A DNA stretch of 64,000 nt from Rhabditoides inermis (taxonomy: Eukaryota > Nematoda > Chromadorea > Rhabditida > Rhabditidae): positions 274,501 through 338,500 of the forward strand of contig CAWZYM010000019.1 of assembly GCA_963966185.1 (NCBI GenBank), in the 5' to 3' direction. Below the pieces are notes generated by a model, which worked only from the letters and a program-made list of their open reading frames with translations, did not search any database and had not been told where the DNA came from. Positions 61,750 to 64,000 of this stretch are shown in pieces (within the stretch, counting starts at the first letter, position 1; every line of letters starts with the position of its first letter). The position numbers and the translations under genes are program-made.

Positions 61750-62686
61750 GCGCACCTCTTCATGTCGATGACGTCGGGCCTCCACTTGTGGACGAGCGCG
61801 TTGAACATGACTCCGTCCTTCCAGCTCTTGTCCATATCGCTCACCTTCATGCCGACGTTCCTAGAGAGAGAAAAATATGGGTATATTGGATCAAAAGATA
61901 ATTCGGGTGAATGACTGAAAAGACGTTTCACTTCTACGAATGAGAAATCATCGGTTTATATCAGGTAAAAATGCAAGGATAAGGACTCACTGGGCCACCT
62001 CTGCGTTGATCCACCGCAACATCACCTGGTCGACGCTCTGCTTGAACCTGGAGACAAAAAGCGTTAAAACATCCATACATAAACCTTGTCGAACACCTCT
62101 CATGCTATATGTTGTACATGAAAATGCGATCCTGGATAAATATTTGATTTGATTTGATTTGATTTGATTTGAATACATAAACATCACTTTCTAATACTAG
62201 TAATGCGTAGCACGTACCTGGTGAGGTTGATCCTGGGTGTGGGTGTGGATGTGGAGGGGGTGGACGACGCACTGCCGCCGCCTCCGAACAGACGACGCAG
62301 CCGCGACGGAGACCTGCAAAGCCTCATGGTCTCCTTCTACTATTTCCCTCTACAGATTCAAGATATTCTAGAGAACACGTGACACAAGACTGTTCTCTCT
62401 TACGTCCGTCTCACAAGACGATTTACTAGAAAACACTGTGGAAGAGACTGACCGTCCGGGCGTGGGGCTGGCGGCGGGTGAGACTTGGAGGGAGGAGCTG
62501 ACCCCGGCCGTCGCGCCCCATCCCCACTCGCGCAGCAGGGACACGTTCGCCTCGATCTGAAAGCAGATTGGCTTTCATATTGAGTTGTATGACATGTAAT
62601 CATTTTAACTCGTTCCCTCACCCCATTCATCACTATAGATCACGCTACTCCAAAAGTCTTATCATGCACGGTTCTCTCTCTCTCTC

Positions 62687-62737
<51 letters not shown>

Positions 62738-63320
62738 CGCTCGCTCGCTCTCTATCTCTCACTCCCACATCACTTTTGTCGTCCGCGATTTCACGCAAAT
62801 CCGCAGTGATTGACTAATGGATTGCGAAGCCACCGCGGGACAGACGAATAACAGATTAATGCGCCGTTTCAATAGATCAACGGACAATGAAACCATACGA
62901 TCAACGAGGGAAACCCTACCTGGAAGTGTAGAATGATCTGCCAGACGAGTCCCAGCGTGATCCGCGGGTTTCCATCCGCGATGTCCGTCGCATTGTTGTT
63001 GATCAGCTCAAGGCCCCTGGAAGAGGTGGTGAAGGAGGAGAAGGGGGAGGAGAAGGAGAAAGAGTAGGAGCAGGAGCAGGAGAAAAAAGAAGAAGAAGAG
63101 GAGGAGAGGGAGAGGAGAGTGAAAATAAGCATGACGGAAAAAAGAACATGAGAAGGAGGAGGAGGAGAGGAGGTGTGAAAAGAAGCATGACGGAAAAAGA
63201 GCAGGAGGAGGAGCAGGAGGGGCAGGAGCAGGAGCCGTACCTGTGTCGCAGCACGGACAGAGCCGTGTTCAGGTTGGCGATATGGTAGACGCGCTTCGAC
63301 ACGTGAGGCTTCTGCACCGG
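1..63320 (-). CDS. anc-1: ANC-1/nesprin-type giant protein, incomplete at both ends (49 exons)
   Basis: One spliced minus-strand gene. Seen: the end of CH1 (DGNPRITLGLVWQIILHFQ), a Ser/Thr/Pro-rich linker, a full CH2 (PDKRSIITYVSQF), about 1500 residues of helical Glu/Lys/Leu-rich sequence, then 17 near-identical giant repeats. Forty-nine exons give 52,523 nt (17,507 codons), and all exon junctions keep the frame. Known: nesprins bind actin through paired CH domains and sit in the outer nuclear membrane through a C-terminal KASH domain held by SUN proteins. C. elegans ANC-1 anchors nuclei and other organelles and has six nearly identical 903-residue repeats. Inferred: the CH pair with long linker plus giant exact repeats points to ANC-1 rather than beta-spectrin or spectraplakin. 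The CH1 start and the C-terminus lie outside the window, so the KASH domain is not verified. Confidence 0.9.
876..1038 (-). repeat. Repeat-unit intron (one of 16 near-identical copies)
   Basis: Runs from GTATGTATT to CCCCATTTTCAG, 163 bp. The same intron follows every complete unit: 3541-3703, 6200-6362, 8865-9026 (162 bp), 11529-11691, 15184-15346, 17849-18007 (159 bp), 21500-21662, 24165-24327, 26830-26988 (159 bp), 30481-30643, 33146-33308, 36795-36957, 40450-40612, 44105-44267 and 47760-47922. Retaining it adds 23 residues and then a stop. Confidence 0.93.
1039..3540 (-). CDS. anc-1: Repeat exon U15, short class (834 codons)
   Basis: Single phase-0 to phase-0 exon between TTTTCAG and GTATGTATT. 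Module order is X (residues 1-518), B1 (519-640), B2 (641-834). B2 contains the basic tract APKAKKGKSKKGK. Private or nearly private residues are KKDDEDAK and, shared only with U14, CDDNNKK and KKIVGE. Likely part of a long helical rod; no catalytic motif is visible. Confidence 0.94.
3704..6199 (-). CDS. anc-1: Repeat exon U14, short class with 6-bp in-frame deletion (832 codons)
   Basis: Same splice sites and S-class modules as its neighbours. It lacks two residues: other units read FNAVAPEIKL where this one reads FNAVEIKL, through loss of 6 bp near 5860. Shares CDDNNKK and KKIVGE with U15, and NELSPE and ALVTKY with U13. The deletion keeps the frame. Confidence 0.94.
6363..8864 (-). CDS. 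anc-1: Repeat exon U13, short class (834 codons)
   Basis: Complete S unit, phase 0 at both ends. Distinguishing residues are NDASALEK, GVEELKD, ETGDEK and EKLRDL; NELSPE and ALVTKY are shared with U14. The full open frame and conservative changes indicate a functional copy. Confidence 0.94.
9027..11528 (-). CDS. anc-1: Repeat exon U12, short class, mosaic (834 codons)
   Basis: S unit whose first part matches units U1 and U2 more than 30 kb away: it has LLKQIDK, the CTCGACG variant and the TGCTTTTCTC variant. From about 10660 downward it carries the Asn (AALND) typical of U13-U16. Private residues are ANIHEAAK, IDDAKKK and AVAESDKL. The following intron is 162 bp (one base lost), which changes the read-through tail to end in LSSM. 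Confidence 0.94.
11692..15183 (-). CDS. anc-1: Repeat exon U11, long class (1164 codons)
   Basis: The L unit nearest the visible C-terminal end, set between S units. Modules are X (1-518), A plus C (519-970) and B2 (971-1164). It carries two basic tracts, SKKNKGKKSK in A and a changed KAKKGKSKNGK in B2. Private residue: KDKASADKL where other L units have KDKESADKL. Confidence 0.94.
15347..17848 (-). CDS. anc-1: Repeat exon U10, short class (834 codons)
   Basis: S unit of the second higher-order block. Shares KMTALAAF with U7 only, RDLIKSS and RAFAD with U4, U5 and U7, and the Arg-to-Cys change DVQCDV with U5, U7 and U8. Phase 0 at both ends. Confidence 0.94.
18008..21499 (-). CDS. anc-1: Repeat exon U9, long class (1164 codons)
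   Basis: L unit in the middle of the second S-L-S block. Has APMSGD in X and GKNKKGK (Ser to Asn) in the basic tract. The intron following it (17849-18007) is 159 bp. U6 shares the basic-tract change and the short intron. Confidence 0.94.
21663..24164 (-). CDS. anc-1: Repeat exon U8, short class with long-type 5' module (834 codons)
   Basis: S-class tail joined to an X module carrying L-type markers (APMSGD, RDLINSS, RALAD). The B2 module has DVQCDV. Private residue: ALDGLVEK. It carries a unique pairing of two silent sites (GATCAGTAG with CTCAACG), so it looks recombinant. Phase 0 at both ends. Confidence 0.94.
24328..26829 (-). CDS. anc-1: Repeat exon U7, short class (834 codons)
   Basis: S unit, counterpart of U10 in the other higher-order block (KMTALAAF, RDLIKSS, RAFAD, DVQCDV). 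Private changes KVRVEAD, KLDVLQK and DDLNKVA are mild and keep helical character. Splice sites are as in its neighbours. Confidence 0.94.
26989..30480 (-). CDS. anc-1: Repeat exon U6, long class (1164 codons)
   Basis: L unit, counterpart of U9 (GKNKKGK; following intron 159 bp). Private changes are ADVSDQL and TDNSVRAL; TIDHEIARI is shared with U2. Complete and in phase 0 at both ends. Confidence 0.94.
30644..33145 (-). CDS. anc-1: Repeat exon U5, short class (834 codons)
   Basis: S unit with the most N-terminal position of its class, set between two L units. Has RDLIKSS and RAFAD in X and DVQCDV in B2. Private changes: DDDQKDQ, LEKMHDL and NDIIRVIEQ. Confidence 0.94.
33309..36794 (-). CDS. 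anc-1: Repeat exon U4, long class, chimeric, 6-bp deletion (1162 codons)
   Basis: L-class tail fused to an S-type X module (RDLIKSS, RAFAD, plus the S-type silent variants near 35331). The switch lies between about 35243 and 35337. Near the 3' end 6 bp are missing around 33403, so DSDKLKDLAKK becomes DSDKHLAKK. The frame is kept. Private residue: KDKNADST. Confidence 0.94.
36958..40449 (-). CDS. anc-1: Repeat exon U3, long class (1164 codons)
   Basis: Complete L unit in the run of four L units at the N-terminal side of the array. Private changes: DAVLRDLPT and AQLGVLDD. Shares a silent T in GCAATTTTCTTGG with U4. Confidence 0.94.
40613..44104 (-). CDS. anc-1: Repeat exon U2, long class (1164 codons)
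   Basis: Complete L unit. Private changes: DLSGLKD, QIVPILAQL, DSDRLKD and, in the basic tract, GKIKKGK (Ser to Ile). LLKQIDK is shared with U1 and U12; TIDHEIARI is shared with U6. Confidence 0.94.
44268..47759 (-). CDS. anc-1: Repeat exon U1, long class, first complete unit (1164 codons)
   Basis: The first unit carrying an X module. Private change: AAHVADQL. LLKQIDK is shared with U2 and U12. Two basic tracts, one in A and one in B2. Phase 0 at both ends. Confidence 0.94.
47923..49749 (-). CDS. anc-1: Hybrid exon U0: unique start joined to truncated long unit (609 codons)
   Basis: Starts after a TTGCAG acceptor with GVVEIPLNDTTTG, about 33 unique residues. It then enters L-type sequence near 49651 at LLLTLQLEKLNDL. 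The X module and the first ~65 residues of A are absent; C and B2 are complete. Several private substitutions (ELGAIKK, SVKIDKH, RLNELLQ, EHIQKN, PKLTEAA, DAAETTL) make it the most diverged unit, as expected at the edge of an array. It ends in the standard GTATGTATT donor. Confidence 0.9.
49795..49920 (-). CDS. anc-1: Exon 32, Ser/Thr/Asp-rich linker before the array (42 codons)
   Basis: Phase 0 to 0, acceptor GTGTTTCAG. Content such as SQQPSSSGAD and DNVSSTTQ is polar and not helical, so it probably makes a flexible junction before the repeats. Flanked on both sides by 45-bp introns that are multiples of three and lack stops. Confidence 0.8.
49966..50058 (-). CDS. anc-1: Exon 31 (31 codons)
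   Basis: Phase 0 to 0, acceptor TTTCTTTAG, donor GAG|GTATGC. Begins EGVINLQDEIAVLP. A short helical piece with no recognised motif. Confidence 0.82.
50152..50440 (-). CDS. anc-1: Exon 30, helical segment (289 nt)
   Basis: Starts with one base completing an Arg codon, ends in phase 0 at DNIK before GTATGT. Includes TRRKRK (a basic cluster) and a helical stretch VVEQKLLALKSQDVP. No domain recognised beyond spectrin-like helix. Confidence 0.85.
50493..50660 (-). CDS. anc-1: Exon 29, helical segment (168 nt)
   Basis: Enters with one base and leaves with two, matching neighbours. Reads SVLSDLAELERKVRESEP, a heptad-like helix. The following intron is 52 bp. Confidence 0.86.
50771..51204 (-). CDS. 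anc-1: Exon 28, helical segment (434 nt)
   Basis: Begins in phase 0 after CCATTCAG with LSVSSVASSIASS, then a long helix with LDNMLAWLVQTEQ. The Leu-Trp pair in a helix is typical of spectrin repeats. Leaves with two bases of an Arg codon. Confidence 0.87.
51278..51454 (-). CDS. anc-1: Exon 27 (59 codons)
   Basis: Phase 0 to 0. Reads VENRGPIEEVCTRYRHLL, a spectrin-like helix pattern, and ends SSDLVSQ before GTACGG. Confidence 0.85.
51455..51760 (-). other. Intron of 306 bp, no feature seen
   Basis: Between GTGAGA after exon 26 and CTATTTTTGCAG before exon 27. Mixed composition; no repeat or in-frame exon recognised. Confidence 0.75.
51761..52003 (-). CDS. anc-1: Exon 26, spectrin-like helix (81 codons)
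   Basis: Phase 0 to 0, acceptor TGATTGTAG. Contains KLPAFARWIAAAEEDVDAV, in which a Trp within a helix (WIAAAEE) matches the conserved Trp of spectrin repeat helix A. Confidence 0.87.
52146..52268 (-). CDS. anc-1: Exon 25 (41 codons)
   Basis: Phase 0 to 0, acceptor TATGTCAG. Reads VITLRDGVWCDWKRDVSDLE, with helix-embedded Trp residues as in spectrin repeats. Confidence 0.85.
52269..52666 (-). other. Intron of 398 bp, no feature seen
   Basis: Between GTGAGA after exon 24 and TTATGTCAG before exon 25. No microsatellite, exon or other structure recognised. Confidence 0.75.
52667..52807 (-). CDS. anc-1: Exon 24 (47 codons)
   Basis: Phase 0 to 0, acceptor CTTCTGCAG. Arg/Glu/Leu-rich helix beginning DRLAERQERRRALLL. 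Preceded by an intron made almost wholly of CT repeats on the coding strand. Confidence 0.85.
52826..52922. repeat. GA/CT microsatellite filling an intron
   Basis: Interrupted GA run on the plus strand covering most of the 120-bp intron 52808-52927; on the coding strand it begins GTGAGTCTCTCT. Confidence 0.95.
52928..53257 (-). CDS. anc-1: Exon 23 (110 codons)
   Basis: Phase 0 to 0 between TGTTGCAG and GTGAGT. Begins TNERVVALEQQQLRLQQLQ, followed by a Pro-containing loop and helices; likely one spectrin-like repeat. Confidence 0.87.
53300..53387 (-). CDS. anc-1: Exon 22 (88 nt)
   Basis: The acceptor was decided by phase. CCGTTTCAG (exon start 53387) joins in frame with exon 21, whereas the nearby GCTCAG (exon start 53368) would break the frame. 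Reads YVTCAQSGAISEEN. The following intron is only 42 bp. Confidence 0.8.
53404..53440. repeat. CT microsatellite in intron
   Basis: Pure CT dinucleotide run on the plus strand inside the 65-bp intron 53388-53452. Confidence 0.95.
53453..53724 (-). CDS. anc-1: Exon 21 (272 nt)
   Basis: Begins TLRAKNAEWNTIRF and contains WRPDAERLRAEVASIQGSF, a clear helical repeat. Leaves with two bases (AT) before GTGAGT. Intron 20 upstream is 153 bp. Confidence 0.88.
53878..54006 (-). CDS. anc-1: Exon 20, first exon after the 3.8-kb intron (43 codons)
   Basis: Strong acceptor TTTTGTTTCAG, phase 0 to 0. Reads EVGSEVRALKSDELARRL. If a shorter isoform starts in the large intron, this would be its first shared exon; its first in-frame Met is in QAKMDLF. 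Confidence 0.85.
54804..54837. repeat. GA microsatellite in large intron
   Basis: GA dinucleotide run within the 3.8-kb intron. Confidence 0.9.
55330..55338 (-). promoter_or_regulatory. TATA-like box in large intron
   Basis: The coding strand reads TATAAATAG, a full match to a TATA consensus, inside the 3.8-kb intron. It could drive an isoform lacking the CH domains, as known for C. elegans anc-1. No convincing first exon follows, so this may be chance in AT-rich sequence. Confidence 0.2.
55568..55607. repeat. GA microsatellite in large intron
   Basis: Uninterrupted run of about 20 GA units. Confidence 0.93.
56009..56049. repeat. GA microsatellite in large intron
   Basis: GA run with a GGGAGGG interruption. 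Confidence 0.9.
56421..56454. repeat. Imperfect GA tract in large intron
   Basis: Three short GA runs separated by TGGG motifs. Confidence 0.85.
57171..57253. repeat. GA microsatellite with GATA interruptions
   Basis: About 83 bp of GA with two GATA interruptions, in the large intron. Confidence 0.93.
57724..57812. repeat. GA microsatellite abutting a splice donor
   Basis: The tract ends 5 bp from the start of the 3.8-kb intron; on the coding strand the donor GTGAGT runs straight into CT-rich sequence. Confidence 0.92.
57818..57952 (-). CDS. anc-1: Exon 19 (45 codons)
   Basis: Phase 0 to 0 between CCCTTCAG and GTGAGT. Reads PSLRAQLSDSLASARLSAEA, an amphipathic helix, ending VAWACLD. Its donor runs directly into a CT-rich tract. 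Confidence 0.85.
58124..58219 (-). CDS. anc-1: Exon 18 (32 codons)
   Basis: Phase 0 to 0, acceptor CTCACTTCAG. Reads TIITIMTTQKTVHVEMLEEL. Preceded by a 93-bp intron holding a 20-base G run on the coding strand. Confidence 0.84.
58238..58303. repeat. CT tracts around a 20-base C homopolymer
   Basis: Two CT runs flank twenty consecutive C (58255-58274), all inside a 93-bp intron (58220-58312). On the transcript this is a G20 run. Confidence 0.92.
58313..58512 (-). CDS. anc-1: Exon 17 (200 nt)
   Basis: Enters with two bases of a Glu codon and leaves in phase 0. Reads ASIRDWEDCDRILVGWRSP and WQRVVIRIE, with Trp-anchored helices typical of spectrin repeats. Confidence 0.88.
58620..58848 (-). 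CDS. anc-1: Exon 16 (229 nt)
   Basis: Begins ERAKAEDVLDQIMKLIESL after GATTTCAG. Includes a Ser/Pro-rich stretch (MRASSSTPSRASSEAP) that is a likely flexible, phosphorylatable loop. Leaves with one base. Confidence 0.87.
58893..59066 (-). CDS. anc-1: Exon 15 (58 codons)
   Basis: Phase 0 to 0 between TTCTCTAG and GTGAGT. Reads YHLRERAAPSGKESVSEQAL and ends LQEVTRWLHSDDAY, where RWL..SDDAY resembles a spectrin helix A. Flanked by two 44-bp introns. Confidence 0.86.
59111..59254 (-). CDS. anc-1: Exon 14 (48 codons)
   Basis: Phase 0 to 0. Begins YSVGGRLVVDLQPSTSRG. The acceptor region holds a near-duplicate TACAGTACTCTG 13 nt apart; only the inner acceptor (exon start 59254) keeps the frame. 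Confidence 0.8.
59255..60070 (-). other. Intron of 816 bp, no feature seen
   Basis: Lies between GTACGT after exon 13 and TTACAG before exon 14. It has mixed composition without the GA tracts common in neighbouring introns. No in-frame exon or repeat was recognised. Confidence 0.75.
60071..60289 (-). CDS. anc-1: Exon 13 (73 codons)
   Basis: Phase 0 to 0 between CGTTCCAG and GTACGT. Begins AMWREWEEEMAPLERLAEEG, then NLLQGESAAL and VQQRLDNLHQRARELTK, a textbook spectrin-like helical unit. Confidence 0.9.
60367..60470 (-). CDS. anc-1: Exon 12 (104 nt)
   Basis: Enters with two bases of a Glu codon, leaves in phase 0. Reads TRLDTDNLQRQSDERGKRTL followed by a helix ending LLHLQ. Confidence 0.87.
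60523..60664 (-). CDS. anc-1: Exon 11 (142 nt)
   Basis: Starts in phase 0 after TTTTTCAG with MRLWQTADSLSILNRWVKEH, a Trp-containing spectrin helix. Leaves with one base before GTGAGT. Confidence 0.89.
60714..61119 (-). CDS. anc-1: Exon 10 (406 nt), first large rod exon
   Basis: Enters with one base. Reads WEQIRMQLEAAAARAERDLP and continues through LASLSQWTTDGQML to LAYLADVEDK. WEQIRMQLE matches the opening of a spectrin-like repeat just after the CH module. Donor GTTAGT. Confidence 0.9.
61185..61294 (-). CDS. anc-1: Exon 9 (110 nt)
   Basis: Starts in phase 0 after TTTTTTGCAG with TYFRVRREMLEHRHSFQTLM. The donor is the less usual GTGGGT; the two trailing bases complete Lys with exon 10, giving AIDEKWEQIR across the junction. 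Confidence 0.87.
61364..61540 (-). CDS. anc-1: Exon 8: C-terminal part of CH2 domain (59 codons)
   Basis: Phase 0 to 0. VDDVDCTKPDKRSIITYVSQ is the last helix region of a calponin-homology domain, where the usual form is PDE+S+ITYV. Known: this face of tandem CH domains contributes to actin binding. It is followed by FVRTFGESRTTIEEH, the start of the rod. Confidence 0.94.
61594..61678 (-). CDS. anc-1: Exon 7: CH2 middle (85 nt)
   Basis: Enters with one base. Reads RENLENAFEMAQRHLGIRRL, matching the NL..AF..A...LGI..LL core of CH2. The preceding 77-bp intron is largely a CT repeat on the coding strand. Confidence 0.93.
61701..61748. repeat. GA microsatellite within the CH2-encoding exons
   Basis: Occupies most of the 77-bp intron 61679-61755. 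Confidence 0.93.
61756..61860 (-). CDS. anc-1: Exon 6: CH2 N-terminal part (105 nt)
   Basis: Reads VSDMDKSWKDGVMFNALVHK and then WRPDVIDM, the strongly conserved SW.DG..F.AL.H..RPD.ID signature of CH domains. Confidence 0.95.
61991..62047 (-). CDS. anc-1: Exon 5: start of CH2 (57 nt)
   Basis: A short exon reading FKQSVDQVMLRWINAEVA; the LL.W.N first helix of CH2 is recognisable. One base in, two bases out, matching its neighbours. Confidence 0.9.
62143..62172. repeat. Six tandem TTTGA pentamers
   Basis: Perfect 30-bp pentanucleotide run in intron 62048-62217. Confidence 0.95.
62218..62313 (-). CDS. anc-1: Exon 4: inter-CH linker (96 nt)
   Basis: Reads SPSRLRRLFGGGGSASSTPS followed by TSTPTPRINLTR. 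It is low-complexity Ser/Thr/Pro/Gly. Known: nesprins have a longer CH1-CH2 linker than spectrins; this supports the nesprin assignment. Confidence 0.88.
62453..62556 (-). CDS. anc-1: Exon 3: end of CH1 and linker (104 nt)
   Basis: Starts in phase 0 after CTTTCAG with IEANVSLLREWGWGATAG, continuing directly from HFQ of CH1. The donor is GTCAGT, weaker than neighbours. The second half is Ser/Pro-rich. Confidence 0.87.
62557..62919 (-). other. Intron of 363 bp with CT microsatellite
   Basis: Bounded by GTAGGG at 62919 and GCTTTCAG at 62557. It contains an interrupted CT tract at 62672-62762 (plus strand) and no in-frame exon. Confidence 0.8.
62672..62762. repeat. CT microsatellite in intron
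   Basis: Interrupted CT run with CTCG interruptions in intron 62557-62919. Confidence 0.92.
62920..63016 (-). CDS. anc-1: Exon 2: CH1 C-terminal part (97 nt)
   Basis: Reads GLELINNNATDIADGNPRIT and LGLVWQIILHFQ. This is the diagnostic N...IVDGN...TLGLIW.IILHFQI ending of the first CH domain in actin-crosslinking proteins. The usual Val in IVDGN is Ala here. Confidence 0.95.
63018..63236. repeat. Long purine tract filling an intron
   Basis: An almost all-purine plus strand rich in GGA and GAA fills intron 63017-63240. It contains a partial internal duplication marked by two copies of AAGCATGACGGAAAAA. Confidence 0.88.
63241..63320 (-). CDS. anc-1: Exon 1 in window: CH1 middle (80 nt)
   Basis: Starts in phase 0 after CTTTTTTCAG with PVQKPHVSKRVYHIANLNTA, then LSVLRH. 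R.+H..N...AL..L is the central helix of CH1. Earlier CH1 exons and the start codon are not in the window. Confidence 0.92.
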
Positions 63321-63787
63321 CTGAAAAAAGTTGTTTTCAATGCATTTTTTTTTGCATGACTTCGCAATGTGGTTGTTTCATTGTAACACCCGCGCTCTTT
63401 CCTCCCCTGACACCTTTCATTGTTACCATGCGTCCTCCGTGTCCCCATATATGTCCTCTCTCACCCCCAATCAATTCCCCGCCTTTTCACCCTGCGCTCT
63501 CCACCCCTTCCACTCTCTCGCACTGCGATCGATGGTCCTCTCCGCGCATGAATGGTCCCTTTCGCCCATTCATAACGACCTCACATGGAGAAGGGAAGGG
63601 GAAGTGAGTAGGTTTCAAATTCAAGGTCTCTGTTCATATTAGTAAGTAAATATGCGAGTTGCAAATTACAACACTCGAGATCTAATCACTCGGGTCGGGG
63701 CATGTCAAATGTCATATAATCTCTGTGTTTGTGTTGGGAGTGAGTGTGTGTGTATGCTCACTCACTCTCGGTCCACCCTTTGACGAC

Positions 63788-63832
<45 letters not shown>

Positions 63833-64000
63833 AGGGACTCGAGTTCTTTCGAGTGGTGCCGTGATACCGACCACCGATAGCCTGATAGCATCGTAGTATG
63901 TATCCAAGCGTCTCTTGCGCAACTCCCCTACGATCAATACGATAAGTATATCAACGATCGGACCACCTCTTTCCCACAATAAACTTCTCAAACACAATCA
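63321..64000 (-). other. 3' part of an upstream intron; no exon seen
   Basis: The 680 bp above exon 1 end in a strong TTTTTTCAG acceptor. I see no CH1 first-half exon on the minus strand and no other gene. A GA tract lies at 63791-63828. The remainder of CH1 should be beyond 64000. Confidence 0.65.
63791..63828. repeat. GA microsatellite upstream of exon 1
   Basis: Uninterrupted GA run in the partial upstream intron. Confidence 0.93.

Noticed and set aside
61185..63320. Identification as beta-spectrin, alpha-actinin or a spectraplakin from the CH pair
   Set aside because: The long Ser/Thr/Pro linker between CH1 and CH2 and the giant near-identical tandem repeats match ANC-1/nesprin and not those families.
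1..64000. Transposons, tRNA or rRNA genes, CRISPR arrays, viral genes
   Set aside because: No terminal repeats with transposase, no RNA-gene signatures and no spacer-repeat pattern were seen; the only large repeats are the coding units.

Overview
The window is nuclear DNA of a nematode. The evidence is short spliced introns (42 to about 400 bp) with the worm acceptor consensus TTTCAG, and one gene family seen in that form only in nematodes. Nearly everything from 63320 down to position 1 is a single minus-strand gene, read here as the orthologue of C. elegans anc-1 (a nesprin/Syne-type giant protein of the outer nuclear envelope and ER). Abundant GA/CT microsatellites in the introns and a high exon density would suit a rhabditid or diplogastrid (for example Pristionchus-like) genome, but the species is a guess.

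Layout in transcription order (high to low coordinates). (1) 63320-61364: actin-binding module, made of the C-terminal part of CH1, a Ser/Thr/Pro-rich linker and a complete CH2. The first half of CH1 and the start codon lie beyond 64000. (2) 61294-49795: 24 further small exons of Glu/Lys/Leu-rich helical, spectrin-like sequence, interrupted by a 3.8-kb intron (54007-57817) and many GA/CT tracts. In all, 32 N-terminal exons give 5373 nt (1791 codons), and every exon junction is phase-compatible. (3) 49749-1: an array of 17 tandem giant exons (U0 to U16 in transcription order), each one nearly identical phase-0/phase-0 repeat, separated by nearly identical introns of 159-163 bp. Complete units come in two lengths: short (S, 834 codons, eight copies) and long (L, 1164 codons, seven copies). 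The order is U0(truncated L)-L-L-L-L-S-L-S-S-L-S-L-S-S-S-S-U16(cut by the window edge). The C-terminus, including any KASH domain, is outside the window.

The visible part alone encodes about 17,507 residues in 49 exons, roughly twice the whole of C. elegans ANC-1 (8546 residues with six repeats of 903). All complete repeats are open, all indels are multiples of three, and nucleotide variants show a two-copy higher-order block (8981 bp, S-L-S), chimeric units and short conversion-like mosaics. The array is therefore being copied and homogenised while held in frame. No second gene, RNA gene, transposon or CRISPR array is supportable; open frames on the plus strand are antisense shadows of the repeat exons or of GA microsatellites.
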